Source: Bacteroidales bacterium (GTDB lineage Bacteria; Bacteroidota; Bacteroidia; Bacteroidales; P3). Taken from it: DNA of 62,998 nt. The stretch lies in contig JAFRRK010000024.1 of assembly GCA_017428115.1 (NCBI GenBank), positions 1-62,998 on the forward strand. The letters run 5' to 3'. The number at the start of each line of letters is the position of its first letter. Position 1 is the stretch's first letter. The position numbers were made by a program, and so were the translations under genes. The notes beneath the pieces were generated by a model that saw nothing but the letters and a program-made list of their open reading frames with translations, was not told the DNA's origin and did no database searches. Below are positions 35,873 to 46,004 of this stretch, piece by piece.

Positions 35873-36973
35873 ATGACAGACGAACTAAATCTAGAACCCT
35901 ATCGCAAGGCATGGAAGGCTGAGAAAAAACGCCTAGAGACTGCCCCACCACTTCATACGGAGCAAGACATTCTCTCCATGCTCTCGCAGTATAGTCAGCC
36001 GAACGAGGCTGCCCCCCAACGGCATCAATACCACCGCCGCACACTGCCTCTTTGGCTGGGCAGTGTAGCTGCAAGTATCGCCATTCTGATAGGGGTGGTG
36101 TGGATGCTATGGTTTCGACCCACTGCTCCCACCGTTCCTCCAGCCATTGCAGAGCTCAGACCTCATACTACTACTGCTATGACTCAGAATACTCAGGTAC
36201 CTACTCTTATCCCAGAAACTTCTATCTCTCTAACAACACCCCCCTTGCCCCACCCTCAAGCCCGTAGCAGGCAGGACATCCAAGAGACTACTAGATCTCT
36301 GCCAGCGGGTGCTTTTGATCCACAGCCTCTTTCGAACGATTATTCGATTCCGATGGAGGGCAATAGTACTAAGGTTATATCTAGCTGTTTAGCCGATGCA
36401 AAACCCCAAGTACAAAAATCTTCGTCGCAGTCGCAATGGCAGTCGTTCCAGGAATCATATATTGCGGATGGTACCAACAAACAGAAAGCTCTCAAAGAGC
36501 CTCTCGTGAGAACATGGTATGATAACATGTCATTCCAATTCCCTAGAACGCAGGTAGCACTATTGTTGGGTGCCAATATCTCCCCAGTATTAGGCACACA
36601 GGCTCTAGGGGGTGTAGGCATTACGCTAGATTCGAAGAAGGATGGTGTTGTCTGTGCCAACAATCAAGGTGCGCTACACCTGCTCTTTGACATACCTTCA
36701 CTCACTTCTGGCAGCGACTCGCTTTCCATTGGTTTACAGTATGGATACGGCCTTAGCTACCGCCCTATCGACAACTTAGCCATTCGACTCAATCTGGGTG
36801 CCTACTTGCTGTTTGGCAATTTCGACCTCGGCCTTCGTCTCAATGCCGAGGCGGGCTACCGACTCAACGAGTATCTAATCCTCGCCGCAGCCTACCAATA
36901 CTACATGCCGGGTATTGTCTCGGGCGAAGGTCGCCACTCCGCTATTATTTCTATAGGATATATAATTGACTAA
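35873..36973 (+). CDS. Putative anti-sigma-like protein with C-terminal barrel-like domain
   Basis: 366 residues. A soluble N-terminus of ~58 residues (LNLEPYRKAWKAEKKRLETA) is followed by a transmembrane helix (LPLWLGSVAASIAILIGVVW), then a Pro/Thr/Ser-rich linker (about 85-215). The last ~140 residues form short amphipathic strands (QVALLLGANISPVLG, LSIGLQYGYGLSYRP, LAIRLNLGAYLLFGNFDLGL, SAIISIGYIID) like a porin-family barrel. The N-terminus may bind the sigma factor encoded just upstream. An inner-membrane helix joined to an outer-membrane-type domain is topologically odd: the protein would span the envelope or the strands form a periplasmic sensor. Confidence 0.8.
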   Translation: MTDELNLEPYRKAWKAEKKRLETAPPLHTEQDILSMLSQYSQPNEAAPQRHQYHRRTLPLWLGSVAASIAILIGVVWMLWFRPTAPTVPPAIAELRPHTTTAMTQNTQVPTLIPETSISLTTPPLPHPQARSRQDIQETTRSLPAGAFDPQPLSNDYSIPMEGNSTKVISSCLADAKPQVQKSSSQSQWQSFQESYIADGTNKQKALKEPLVRTWYDNMSFQFPRTQVALLLGANISPVLGTQALGGVGITLDSKKDGVVCANNQGALHLLFDIPSLTSGSDSLSIGLQYGYGLSYRPIDNLAIRLNLGAYLLFGNFDLGLRLNAEAGYRLNEYLILAAAYQYYMPGIVSGEGRHSAIISIGYIID

Positions 36974-36991
36974 ACTATATTCCACCATAAT

Positions 36992-39900
36992 ATGAAACGA
37001 GTATTTTTTATAGCTATCATGTGTTTAATCGCTTGCTGTGCCGAGTCGCAGACGAGCGATACAGTCCGTATCTTCCCCTACGTGACCAATTTTAGTCCCA
37101 ACTTAGATGGATGGACCTCTTCTGACTCCTCTACGTGGATTTCTGGCCTATATCAATACAGTACGCCTGTAGCATCGGTTAGCGTACCTAACGCTGTCAG
37201 CCAATGGCTTATCTCACCTCCATTGCAACTGCCCAATGACACTGTGGGATTGCAAATGCGTTGGGATAATGCCAAGAGTGGTGGTGTGCAGATAAACTAT
37301 TATGTCCTTATCAGCACCGACAACGGCCTCTCTTGGGACACTGTTGACTCATGGAACTACTATGCCAATCAAACCTATCTTCAAAATGCTTGGCCAGTGG
37401 ATTTGGCACCTTACGCCGGACAGACAATTCGGGTGGCATTTAGCGTTCCACCCACCTCTGGTGGGCAGCGAATGCTCAGCATCACCCACTTCAACATACG
37501 CAGCGACCGTATGCCTTGGGGTTATTGGTGGGTTGGCGATAGAATAGCACGGGTGGGCGACACCGTTGAGCATTTCTATTCGCTCTCTGCTGAAACCGAC
37601 TCGCTGAATACTGCCGATTGGCATAGCACTATGGTGGAGAATGGCTTTGCCACGGTGGTGGATACTCCAGCGATTAACAACTATGGCGATGTGTTGTACC
37701 GTGTGCGGTACAATGTTGAGGGTATCGATACTGTTACCCTCAGTATGAGCAATGCCTATGGCACTCTAATCACCAATGCCCATGCCACAATTTACGACTG
37801 CCAACCCATCAGCACCTTTCCTTGGATTGACACTTTTCCCTACCTCGGCTCTTACAATGTATGTTGGCAGATGAGCAATTTTGTGCATAACGATCCAGGT
37901 ACCAATATTGGCAGCACCGATGAAAATGGCGAACGCTGGAACTCGACCAACCATTTGCAAACGATTAGCAATTCCGACCGATACCTCATCACGCCCCCTA
38001 TTGCAGTGCCTAATAATGTGCATGATTTGGCATTTCATCTCTCCTATTGGGGCAACTGCAGCATTGATGTTCTGGCATCCCCCTCGGCGGGTACCGACCT
38101 ATCGCTCTTCACCGACACCCTTGCCACATTTCCGCGAGGCAACGCCCGTCGTGTCCGTAAGGTGCATCTCGACCAATATGCCGGACAAACCATTCGGCTG
38201 GCACTGATGGTACAGTACGGCTATATTATGCGCATCTTCAATGCAGGAGCGGACTATGACACCTTGCCGAAGATTGATGCGCTCAATGTGCCTGCACGTA
38301 TCTACAACGATTCCTCCGTCCTCTGCACAGCCTCATTGCGCTATGGCTCTACGACCAATCTTCACTACACTTGGCTGTCTGCCCGTGGTGCCACTATCGT
38401 CACCAATGCTTTGGGCGACTCCGCCTACGTCACTGCCGCTGGTGGCAGCGACTACGACACTCTTACCCTTATAGCTACCAACGCATACGGCTCTGATACT
38501 TTAAGTCAACGGGTTCGTGTGGTGGATTGCACTCCGGCCACCACTCTGCCTTGGTGTGAAACATTTGCCGACGGCCTCCGCTGCTGGTATAAGCCTGAGG
38601 GGTGCAACTGGGTGGACAATGTGCCACTATACCAATCCGAGTCGGCACGTCTGCTACAGTCGATGTGCGGCAGCAGTACCCTCGATAGCTGGATTATCTC
38701 CAAAGCCATTGCCATTCCCACCGACACTGCCCTTGGCGTGCGTCTTTTCTGGGATGCCGCTTCCAACAACAACAATTTCCACTTCAACTACAGTGTCCTT
38801 GCCACTGTGGGCAATCCCAGCGACACCAGCGCTTACATCCCCCTGTATGTCGACACGCTTACGCACACACACTTCAGCTCGTTCGATCACATGAGCGTGA
38901 GCCTCGCCCAGTTTGCAGGGCAGACTATCCACCTCGCCTTCCGAAACCAGTCGCCCAGCAGTAACACTACGCTCTATATCGACAACGTCACTGTGCGCGC
39001 TACTGCCGCACCAATTATCAATTTGTCAGCACCAGCACTTGTATATGATGATGAGGTTACCTATACCGCCACTTTGATAGAAGGCTCTCCCAACGGACTC
39101 TCCTACACATGGCACTCTTCGTTGATGGACACCACCTTCATGGGCGATTCGACCATTACTATTACCTATGACACCGCTGGCTGGGATACCGTCAGCGTGA
39201 TAGCCGCCAACTTCTATGGTTCCGACATTGCCACCACCACTACCGAGGTGCGCCGCTGTGCTGTGCACACGGTGCCTTGGGGCGAGGACTTCACCTCCGA
39301 TTCTACCCGCCGTTGCTGGGTAGGTCTCTCCGCATACCACCTGTCATATGGATGGGCAGCCAATGTAGACAGCCGCCTGCTTATTTCGCCTGCTATCGAC
39401 ATGCCCACCAATTCGGGAGATGTACAGCTGCGTTGGAGTCAGGAGAACCCGCCTACAATGGGGGTCAACACCCTTGTGTTGGTCTCACCTACAGGCGGTA
39501 CCGACCCTGCCGACTTCACCGACACTATTCTCGCCCAACTCCACAATAGCGGCACCGACTCTGTGGTGCTAGGCAACGCCTACGCCGGGCAGCGCATCCG
39601 TGTGGCGTTTGGCGTGTGCTACCCCAACTATGGCGAGTATATCCTTGTCAGCAATATAAACATGGGCTACAACACCACTGCCCCTCAAATCAGCCTATCC
39701 GCACCTAGTGATATAACTGTAGGCACTGCCACCTCTTTCACCGCTCATCTCAATGTATGCTCACAGACGGGTATGACTATCGCCTGGCATTCCTCGCTTT
39801 TGGATTCTACCATCCTTACCTCTTCCCCTTCGCTACAGTTGGTCTATCCCATTGGTGGTTACGACACCCTTATCCTTGTGGTTAGCAACGCTTATGGTGT

Positions 39901-42900
39901 CGACACCGCAGTAGCCACATTCTATGTCTTCAATTGCAACGGGGTGGCACTGCCCTACACCGAGGACTTCCAAAGCATCACCCCCACGGCATGGAACGTC
40001 GCTGGCAACATCCCCCAATGTTGGAACACTTCGTCGACAGGCACTTCTACCGACAATACGCCACATGTGGTCGATAGCTACACCTATATGTCTAATCTCT
40101 CCAACAATGCTCTTCTCATGATTGCAGGTAGCACCACTGGCTACAGCACCAATGTGCAGGCAATACTGCCACGTTTTGCAAGTCCTCTGCAGCAGTTGTC
40201 TATGAGCTTTGATTATTGTTTCGAGTCTGCCACCCAAGGTACGCTCATAGTGGGCTACTGGAACGACAGTACAAACCTCTTTACCCCAGTTGATACAATC
40301 ACTCCTCATGCAGGGAACTATATATGCGACACCGTCAGCTTCGCTGCTGCCACCGACAGCAATGCCCACATAGCCATCAATTGGGTCAAGACGAGCACAT
40401 GGTACGGTGTTGCGATAGACAACATTCGCGTCTTCAACTCGGTAAATGGAGAGGTGCTGCCGTGGGTGGCACTTCTTGGTCCCACTAGCGTCGATGCCTT
40501 CGATACTGCCGTATTCACTGCCCAGCTCTTAGATGGTGACACCGCCGGCCTCACCTACACTTGGCATTCTGCTATGGCAGCGCGTGGTCTTGCCCAATCC
40601 TCAACCCTCAATTCTCAATTCTCAATTATTTACACCGCTGTCGGCACCGACACCCTCACTCTCACCGCCACCAATGTCCACGGCAGTCGCAGTGTCCAGC
40701 AGATAGTAACCGTCACTGGTCTTCCGCAGGTCTCTATCCTTGGCCCTGCCACTGTCACCAGCGGCGACTCTGTTTTCTACACTGCCACCTTCACCGCAGG
40801 TGTTGATACCGCCACCACCTACACTTGGCATTCTGCTATGGCAGCGCGTGGTCTTGCCCAATTCTCAACTCTCAATTCTCAACTCTCAATTCTTTACAAT
40901 GTTGGCGGCACTGACACCCTCACCCTCACCGTCACGACCCTTCTAGGCTCTACCACCACCACGCGCATCATCACCGTGATAGGGTGTACGACCAGCACCT
41001 TCCCCTACTTCGAAGGTTTCGAAAGCGGTCTGCCTGCCTGCTGGACTCGCTATTGTGCCTCCACTGACCAAGATATGCATGTCTGGTACGACCAAAACTA
41101 TTCCTATTGGTGCCACACCGGCAACCACTGCATGGTGTCGCAAAACCTCACCTATCCCAACCAAAACATCGCCGACTGGCTGATGATGCCTGCCATACAA
41201 GTGCCCGCTTCGGGCAATGCGTCGCTCTATTTCTGGGTCAATTTTGTGGGTAACCCCTCTGGCTTTGCAGTGCTTGCCTCCACCACTGGCCGTGGCTCCA
41301 CAGCCTTCTTTACCGACACCTTGTTCTACGAGAGCAACCACACCCATACGGGCAATAACTACTCTGCCACATACGTGCCGCGCAGTGTCTCGCTCGCCTC
41401 ATACGCTGGGCAGATAGTTCATCTGGCCTTCGTGCATGGCAGCCCCAGTGGTTTGGTCTTCCTTGATGATGTTAGCATCGACATCTCCGGCTTGCCCGAA
41501 GTACGGTTGACAGGTCCCTCCACCATCCGCTCGTGCGACAGCGCGGTGTTCCAAGCCACCCTGCTCGACGGTGACACTGCCGGCCTCACGCTCACATGGC
41601 ATTCCGCCAAAGCATCGCGTGGCAGAGCCTATGCCAGTATCACAGATGGCCGCATGGCGATTGATTACTACGAAGGAGGGCGCGACACCCTCACCGTCAT
41701 CGCCACCAATGCCTTTGGCAGCGACACCGCCCGCCTCACCTGCACCATCACCGACTGCGAACCCATCATCCATTTTCCCTACGCCACAGTCCTGAACAGC
41801 AATAGCGCCCTTACATGTTGGGATAGACATAATTATTCTGGCGATGGCGGCTTTAGTGGATGGCGCTTGAGCGACTATTTCAATAGCGGCACCACCTGTA
41901 TTACTTCTGAAGTAGGCTGGCCCAACCTCACCTACGATGCGTGGCTCATTGCCCAAGAGCTGGAAATCCCTGCCGACACCAACAGCTACACCCTGCAGTG
42001 GCATATCCTCTGCGACCACGCCAGTTATCAGGTTCTTGCCTCCACCACGGGACGTGTTACCCTAGACGGTTTCACCGACACCCTTTTCTCCGAGCTGCGT
42101 GACACTGCCTCGTGGGTCACTCGCTCCGTCTCGCTCGATGCTTATAGAGGGCAACGCCTCTATATCGCTTTCCGCACCACAGGTTGGAACAACACCCTGG
42201 TTAACTATTGCGACATTGGAGTTATCCGTATTGACACTGTGCGTGTCGTTAGCACCCTTGACACCAACTATACACCCGACTCCGTGCGCTACCTCGTCAC
42301 GGTGCAATCTGCCAATGATACAATGGGCAGTGTCAGCCCATCAGGTATCTTCGAGGTGGATAGTGGAACCTACTTCAATGCCACTGCCATCGCTGAAGAG
42401 GGCTACCACTTCGAAGGCTGGAGTCTCTTCCCTGGCTATGCTAACATAATTACAGACAACCCGCTCTCCATCACAGTCGCTTCCGACCTCGTTATCACCG
42501 CCCATTTCACCCCCGACACCAATGCCATAATCGACACTGTGTGGCGTACTGTAAGGGTCCATCCTGTTATGTGGGACGGCTCACAATTGATGCCGGGCCT
42601 CTCTGTCAGCGGCGAGGGTATCTATCCCGACGGCTCTACCGCCACACTTGCTGCCCATTATGAGACCGACCCCATCTTCTGGTATTGGGTTTCCGCTTCG
42701 GGTGATACACTTTACGACAACCCCTTCAGTTTCCTAGTCACTTCCGACACGGTGTTCTCTGCCGTCTTTGGCCCCACTTGCCTTGACATCCACAATAGCC
42801 CTGCCGACTCGCTCATTCACCTCTATCCCAACCCAGCCACCACAACCCTCATCATCGAAGTAGTCTTACCCTCCACCGTCACCCTGATAGACCTTCAGGG

Positions 42901-43036
42901 ACGTGAAATCGGTTCTTGGCAGTTAGGGGAAGGAAAGACTCTGCTCGACCTCAGCCATTGTATTTCGGGAGCCTACTTTGTCAGAGTGGCAAACCTCAAG
43001 GGAGTTACAATACGCAAACTAATAGTAAATAAATAA
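36992..43036 (+). CDS. 2,014-residue modular T9SS surface protein
   Basis: A signal peptide (MKRVFFIAIMCLIACCAESQ) is followed by many alternating units. One type is a cleaved-adhesin/MAM-like jelly roll (WLISPPLQLPNDT..., YAGQTIRVAF). The other is a PKD-like unit (TYTWHSAMAARG..., GTDTLTLTATN). Near 1765-1845 is an InlB B-repeat-like segment (VTVQSANDTMGSVSPSG, EEGYHFEGWS, LVITAHFTPD). It ends in a type A T9SS sorting domain from about 1937 (LYPNPATTTLIIEVV, TLIDLQGREI, ISGAYFVRVANLKG, KLIVNK). Two PKD-like units near 40.6 and 40.86 kb share long identical DNA. It follows the sigma/anti-sigma pair by 18 bases and is probably its target. Confidence 0.92.
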   Translation: MKRVFFIAIMCLIACCAESQTSDTVRIFPYVTNFSPNLDGWTSSDSSTWISGLYQYSTPVASVSVPNAVSQWLISPPLQLPNDTVGLQMRWDNAKSGGVQINYYVLISTDNGLSWDTVDSWNYYANQTYLQNAWPVDLAPYAGQTIRVAFSVPPTSGGQRMLSITHFNIRSDRMPWGYWWVGDRIARVGDTVEHFYSLSAETDSLNTADWHSTMVENGFATVVDTPAINNYGDVLYRVRYNVEGIDTVTLSMSNAYGTLITNAHATIYDCQPISTFPWIDTFPYLGSYNVCWQMSNFVHNDPGTNIGSTDENGERWNSTNHLQTISNSDRYLITPPIAVPNNVHDLAFHLSYWGNCSIDVLASPSAGTDLSLFTDTLATFPRGNARRVRKVHLDQYAGQTIRLALMVQYGYIMRIFNAGADYDTLPKIDALNVPARIYNDSSVLCTASLRYGSTTNLHYTWLSARGATIVTNALGDSAYVTAAGGSDYDTLTLIATNAYGSDTLSQRVRVVDCTPATTLPWCETFADGLRCWYKPEGCNWVDNVPLYQSESARLLQSMCGSSTLDSWIISKAIAIPTDTALGVRLFWDAASNNNNFHFNYSVLATVGNPSDTSAYIPLYVDTLTHTHFSSFDHMSVSLAQFAGQTIHLAFRNQSPSSNTTLYIDNVTVRATAAPIINLSAPALVYDDEVTYTATLIEGSPNGLSYTWHSSLMDTTFMGDSTITITYDTAGWDTVSVIAANFYGSDIATTTTEVRRCAVHTVPWGEDFTSDSTRRCWVGLSAYHLSYGWAANVDSRLLISPAIDMPTNSGDVQLRWSQENPPTMGVNTLVLVSPTGGTDPADFTDTILAQLHNSGTDSVVLGNAYAGQRIRVAFGVCYPNYGEYILVSNINMGYNTTAPQISLSAPSDITVGTATSFTAHLNVCSQTGMTIAWHSSLLDSTILTSSPSLQLVYPIGGYDTLILVVSNAYGVDTAVATFYVFNCNGVALPYTEDFQSITPTAWNVAGNIPQCWNTSSTGTSTDNTPHVVDSYTYMSNLSNNALLMIAGSTTGYSTNVQAILPRFASPLQQLSMSFDYCFESATQGTLIVGYWNDSTNLFTPVDTITPHAGNYICDTVSFAAATDSNAHIAINWVKTSTWYGVAIDNIRVFNSVNGEVLPWVALLGPTSVDAFDTAVFTAQLLDGDTAGLTYTWHSAMAARGLAQSSTLNSQFSIIYTAVGTDTLTLTATNVHGSRSVQQIVTVTGLPQVSILGPATVTSGDSVFYTATFTAGVDTATTYTWHSAMAARGLAQFSTLNSQLSILYNVGGTDTLTLTVTTLLGSTTTTRIITVIGCTTSTFPYFEGFESGLPACWTRYCASTDQDMHVWYDQNYSYWCHTGNHCMVSQNLTYPNQNIADWLMMPAIQVPASGNASLYFWVNFVGNPSGFAVLASTTGRGSTAFFTDTLFYESNHTHTGNNYSATYVPRSVSLASYAGQIVHLAFVHGSPSGLVFLDDVSIDISGLPEVRLTGPSTIRSCDSAVFQATLLDGDTAGLTLTWHSAKASRGRAYASITDGRMAIDYYEGGRDTLTVIATNAFGSDTARLTCTITDCEPIIHFPYATVLNSNSALTCWDRHNYSGDGGFSGWRLSDYFNSGTTCITSEVGWPNLTYDAWLIAQELEIPADTNSYTLQWHILCDHASYQVLASTTGRVTLDGFTDTLFSELRDTASWVTRSVSLDAYRGQRLYIAFRTTGWNNTLVNYCDIGVIRIDTVRVVSTLDTNYTPDSVRYLVTVQSANDTMGSVSPSGIFEVDSGTYFNATAIAEEGYHFEGWSLFPGYANIITDNPLSITVASDLVITAHFTPDTNAIIDTVWRTVRVHPVMWDGSQLMPGLSVSGEGIYPDGSTATLAAHYETDPIFWYWVSASGDTLYDNPFSFLVTSDTVFSAVFGPTCLDIHNSPADSLIHLYPNPATTTLIIEVVLPSTVTLIDLQGREIGSWQLGEGKTLLDLSHCISGAYFVRVANLKGVTIRKLIVNK
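40554..40893 (+). repeat. Near-identical in-gene repeats containing CTCAATT tracts
   Basis: Bases 40554-40598 and 40818-40862 are identical over 45 bases. Each is followed by a tract of CTCAATT-like heptamers (40600-40630 and 40861-40893) that stays in frame, encoding STLNSQFSIIY and STLNSQLSILY. Confidence 0.8.
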
Positions 43037-43076
43037 ATAATTAATTAATAATCAACCCCTATTAATCCTAACTCAC

Positions 43077-43820
43077 ATGAAAAAACACTTTTTCTTCTTC
43101 ACGTTGCTGCTTGTAGCAGGTATTGCCAGTGCTCAGCAAATCCGTTACATTTATCGTCCTGGTGAGGGCGAACGCCAAATGGGCGTTATCCTAGGTCCCA
43201 CGATTGGGTCTCAGTCGTTGTTAGTCAAAGTCGACGATAACGACCAGTATATCGACAATCTCATTGGCTACACAGCCGGTATATTCTGGGGTTATGAGAC
43301 CGACCATGGCCGAGCCATAGATTTCGGCAATCACGCTTCACTACTCTACACCCTTCAACCTTTCAGTGGTAAGCTTAACTACTTCGATGGAACCACCACC
43401 ACCCGTGTCGGCTTTAACGGCCAGCAAATACGTTTCTATGAAAACCCATTCCTTTCCTACCGCGCTACCCAACAGCTTATCATCAATGCTGGTGTGGGTA
43501 TAGGATTAAATGCCGGACTCCCCAGCAAGTATCATCGCGATGGTGAAACATTCAAGGCTCAGTACAATCTCCTTACCCAGCTCTTTTTCGACTTCGATGC
43601 CAATGTTGGTGCTAGATACTACATTACCGACGACCTTTTTGTCGGTGCCCATGTGCACTGGGCCTTTTACACCTTCGACATCCGCGACCTAGCTGAGAGC
43701 GACATGTCGAAAGAGCTTGTGGGCGGCATCTCTTTTGTTGCTGAGGATGGACCCAATGCTGTCTACATGCCCAGTACTAAGCCATTTCAAGTGTTGTTCT
43801 CTTTTGGCCACACCTGGTAG
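43077..43820 (+). CDS. Outer-membrane beta-barrel protein
   Basis: 247 residues, signal peptide MKKHFFFFTLLLVAGIASAQ, then strands typical of a small barrel (MGVILGPTIGSQSLLV, LIGYTAGIFWGYETDHGRAI, QLIINAGVGIGLNAGL, YITDDLFVGAHVHWAFYTFD, FQVLFSFGHTW). The terminal aromatic strand fits BAM recognition. It lies 40 bases after the T9SS gene, likely in its operon. Role unknown; possibly an accessory to the surface protein. Confidence 0.82.
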   Translation: MKKHFFFFTLLLVAGIASAQQIRYIYRPGEGERQMGVILGPTIGSQSLLVKVDDNDQYIDNLIGYTAGIFWGYETDHGRAIDFGNHASLLYTLQPFSGKLNYFDGTTTTRVGFNGQQIRFYENPFLSYRATQQLIINAGVGIGLNAGLPSKYHRDGETFKAQYNLLTQLFFDFDANVGARYYITDDLFVGAHVHWAFYTFDIRDLAESDMSKELVGGISFVAEDGPNAVYMPSTKPFQVLFSFGHTW

Positions 43821-43866
43821 TGGCGATTGTCATCTAGGGAAACATCCCTGACCATCTGTCTAATTA

Positions 43867-43900
43867 TATGGCCCCAAGCAGATTTCTGCTCGGGGCCATA
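43867..43900. terminator. Hairpin between convergent genes, likely bidirectional terminator
   Basis: TATGGCCCC pairs with GGGGCCATA, and inside it AGCAG pairs with CTGCT, giving a 14-bp stem with one mismatch and a four-base loop. The flanks are AT-rich but lack a long T run. Confidence 0.6.
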
Positions 43901-43922
43901 ATTGTATAATAACTGGAGGTTG

Positions 43923-45992
43923 TTAGCGGGCGTTGGTGCTTTGGCTGCTGCCCGAGGTGGTGGGAGTGCTACCAATGTAGTAGCCGTGCCAGCTGCTGCC
44001 ACCGCTGAAGGTGGCAGTAGTCCAATACTGGTAGGTGCCACTGACCACGTCGGGCGATGAGAATACAATCACACTGCTGCCTCCCGGAGGGGGTTTGGCA
44101 CCCGGATCCGAATAGTCCTCTGTGAATCCGCTGCCCGTGGGTGCGGTATTCAGATACATAAGTATCACATCGCCGGCACTGTTCTTTATGCAAAGGCCGT
44201 TGGTGCCGGTATTATTCACCTGGAGGTATCTCTGATAGCCGCTGACGTTGGGATTGTCCCATGCGCCCATGCGGCCTCCTTGGGTGATGATGATGCCGCC
44301 ATCTATCGAGAATCGCCCACCGGCATCGGTGGCAGCATCAATGCCCACCTCGTTGCCCTTCACAATGATGAGCCCGCCATGTATGTTGGTGTTGCCATTG
44401 CAGTCGATGGCATCGTTGCCACGCGAGTAGCACCATAGTTTGCCATCATTGATTTCAAGATAGTTGGCTGCGTTGAGGGCGTCGTCAAATGCATTGGCCT
44501 CGATGATGCCGCCGTTGATGAAGAGGCTGTCCTTGCTCTCGATGGCCTCACCGTTGGGGTCGCCACTGGTCTGCGAGCAGTAGGCTCCCACATGGCCGCT
44601 GTTGAAGTATATGTTACCCTCTATCTTGATGCACTTGGGCAGACCTTTGAAATAGTCGTCGCTACTGCTTCCGCCCCATGGGCCACCGCCCGAGCTGACA
44701 GGATTGACAGCGTTGCCGCTGGTCTGAATGTAGACATAGATGAGGTCGTCGTCGGCCCCTATGCTGCCCACTACCAGTTTGCCGTCGGCTTTAATGCCAC
44801 GACCGCCCAGTCCGGTGCTGCGGGCATCAATCCGCCCCCCATTGATGAAGATATTGCTATCTGCTGAAACGCAGGTGCAGGCATATCCATCAACGGCATT
44901 GCGTCCGGTGCCGCCCACACAGGCACCCGCACCAGCAGTGGTGAGTGTGGTGTATCCGCCGTTGAAAATGATGTCGTAGTCGCTCGACAGGCAGCGTCCG
45001 CCTCTGTTACTGGCGGGGCAATCGACGCTCAGGTTTCCGCCATTAATGACAATGTTGCCCACAGTGCCTTCGTCGGCATCGCCGGTCTTGATGCCGGTGC
45101 AATACGAGAAGTCGTAGCCCGTTTCATAAGTTTCGGCAGTGTCTATCTCGAGGGTGCCGGATGCCACCACATTCAGGTTGCCGCCATTCATGTAGAAGTG
45201 CTGGTCGGTTTTGATGCCTTTCTTGGTGTTGCCCGTAACGGTGACTGAGGTATTGCCCTGATTGATGACTACACCCCGCTTACCTTGCAGTCCGTTGGCA
45301 TAGGCCGAGATGATGCTGAGCTCGCCTGACCCCTGCACCGTGAGGCTGCCCTTTCCATAGAATACTGCCTTGTCTTCATTGCTGTCGGCGTCAGCCAGGG
45401 TGTTTGTGGTGCCTTCAACCAAATGGATTACGGCGTTTTGATTTTTGTCGATATTGATGGCAGCACTGCCCACAGAGGTGAGCTCCACACCATCCAGACG
45501 CAATATGACGGGAGTGCTAAGCTTACTGAATAGTATGTTGCCGTCTGTGCTGTTGCCACTGAGGTTGTAGACGGTATTGCCGCAGGTGGTGCAGTTCGAT
45601 TTGACGGTCACGTGCCCACCATTGGTGGTGATGTTGATGCTGTCAGAGGGGTGGGGGTTGGTGACGGTGACGGTGGTGCCGTTCCACACGATGTTGACCA
45701 TGCCCACAGTGTCCACAACAGTGGTGTCGGTGATGATGGTGGTATCGCCCTCGTCGGTCATGGCAAAGGTGAGACTATCCATCATTGCCACTTGGCGGCT
45801 CCAAGTGGCATCACTGTAGTAGAAAGTGAGGTAGTTGTCGTTGGTGTATTTAATACTGTCGAGTGTGTGGGCAGGCGTTTGGAAAATGATGTTGCCGGCA
45901 TAGTGTACACGAGCCACACGTTGTTGCTGTCCGAAGGCGGTCAAACTGCCAACAAAGGCCAGCAGAACTATCATAATCATTGTTCTTTTCAT
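43923..45992 (-). CDS. Cthe_2159-type carbohydrate-binding beta-helix protein
   Basis: 689 residues with signal peptide MKRTMIMIVLLAFVGSLTAF. The bulk is a right-handed parallel beta-helix pattern of ~20-residue coils (GSAAINIDKNQNAVIHL, GNIVINGGNLSVDCPA, DSNIFINGGRIDARSTGLGG, KDSLFINGGIIEANAFDDAL, HGGLIIVKGNEVGIDAATD). This matches the carbohydrate-binding/pectate-lyase-like Cthe_2159 family, whose founding member binds cellulose and acidic polysaccharides. No sorting domain is seen at its own C-terminus (STPTTSGSSQSTNAR). It sits 12 bases after a short T9SS protein gene. Plant-polysaccharide binding is inferred. Confidence 0.85.
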   Translation of the reverse strand: MKRTMIMIVLLAFVGSLTAFGQQQRVARVHYAGNIIFQTPAHTLDSIKYTNDNYLTFYYSDATWSRQVAMMDSLTFAMTDEGDTTIITDTTVVDTVGMVNIVWNGTTVTVTNPHPSDSINITTNGGHVTVKSNCTTCGNTVYNLSGNSTDGNILFSKLSTPVILRLDGVELTSVGSAAINIDKNQNAVIHLVEGTTNTLADADSNEDKAVFYGKGSLTVQGSGELSIISAYANGLQGKRGVVINQGNTSVTVTGNTKKGIKTDQHFYMNGGNLNVVASGTLEIDTAETYETGYDFSYCTGIKTGDADEGTVGNIVINGGNLSVDCPASNRGGRCLSSDYDIIFNGGYTTLTTAGAGACVGGTGRNAVDGYACTCVSADSNIFINGGRIDARSTGLGGRGIKADGKLVVGSIGADDDLIYVYIQTSGNAVNPVSSGGGPWGGSSSDDYFKGLPKCIKIEGNIYFNSGHVGAYCSQTSGDPNGEAIESKDSLFINGGIIEANAFDDALNAANYLEINDGKLWCYSRGNDAIDCNGNTNIHGGLIIVKGNEVGIDAATDAGGRFSIDGGIIITQGGRMGAWDNPNVSGYQRYLQVNNTGTNGLCIKNSAGDVILMYLNTAPTGSGFTEDYSDPGAKPPPGGSSVIVFSSPDVVSGTYQYWTTATFSGGSSWHGYYIGSTPTTSGSSQSTNAR

Positions 45993-46004
45993 GACGTGCT
46001 CCTC

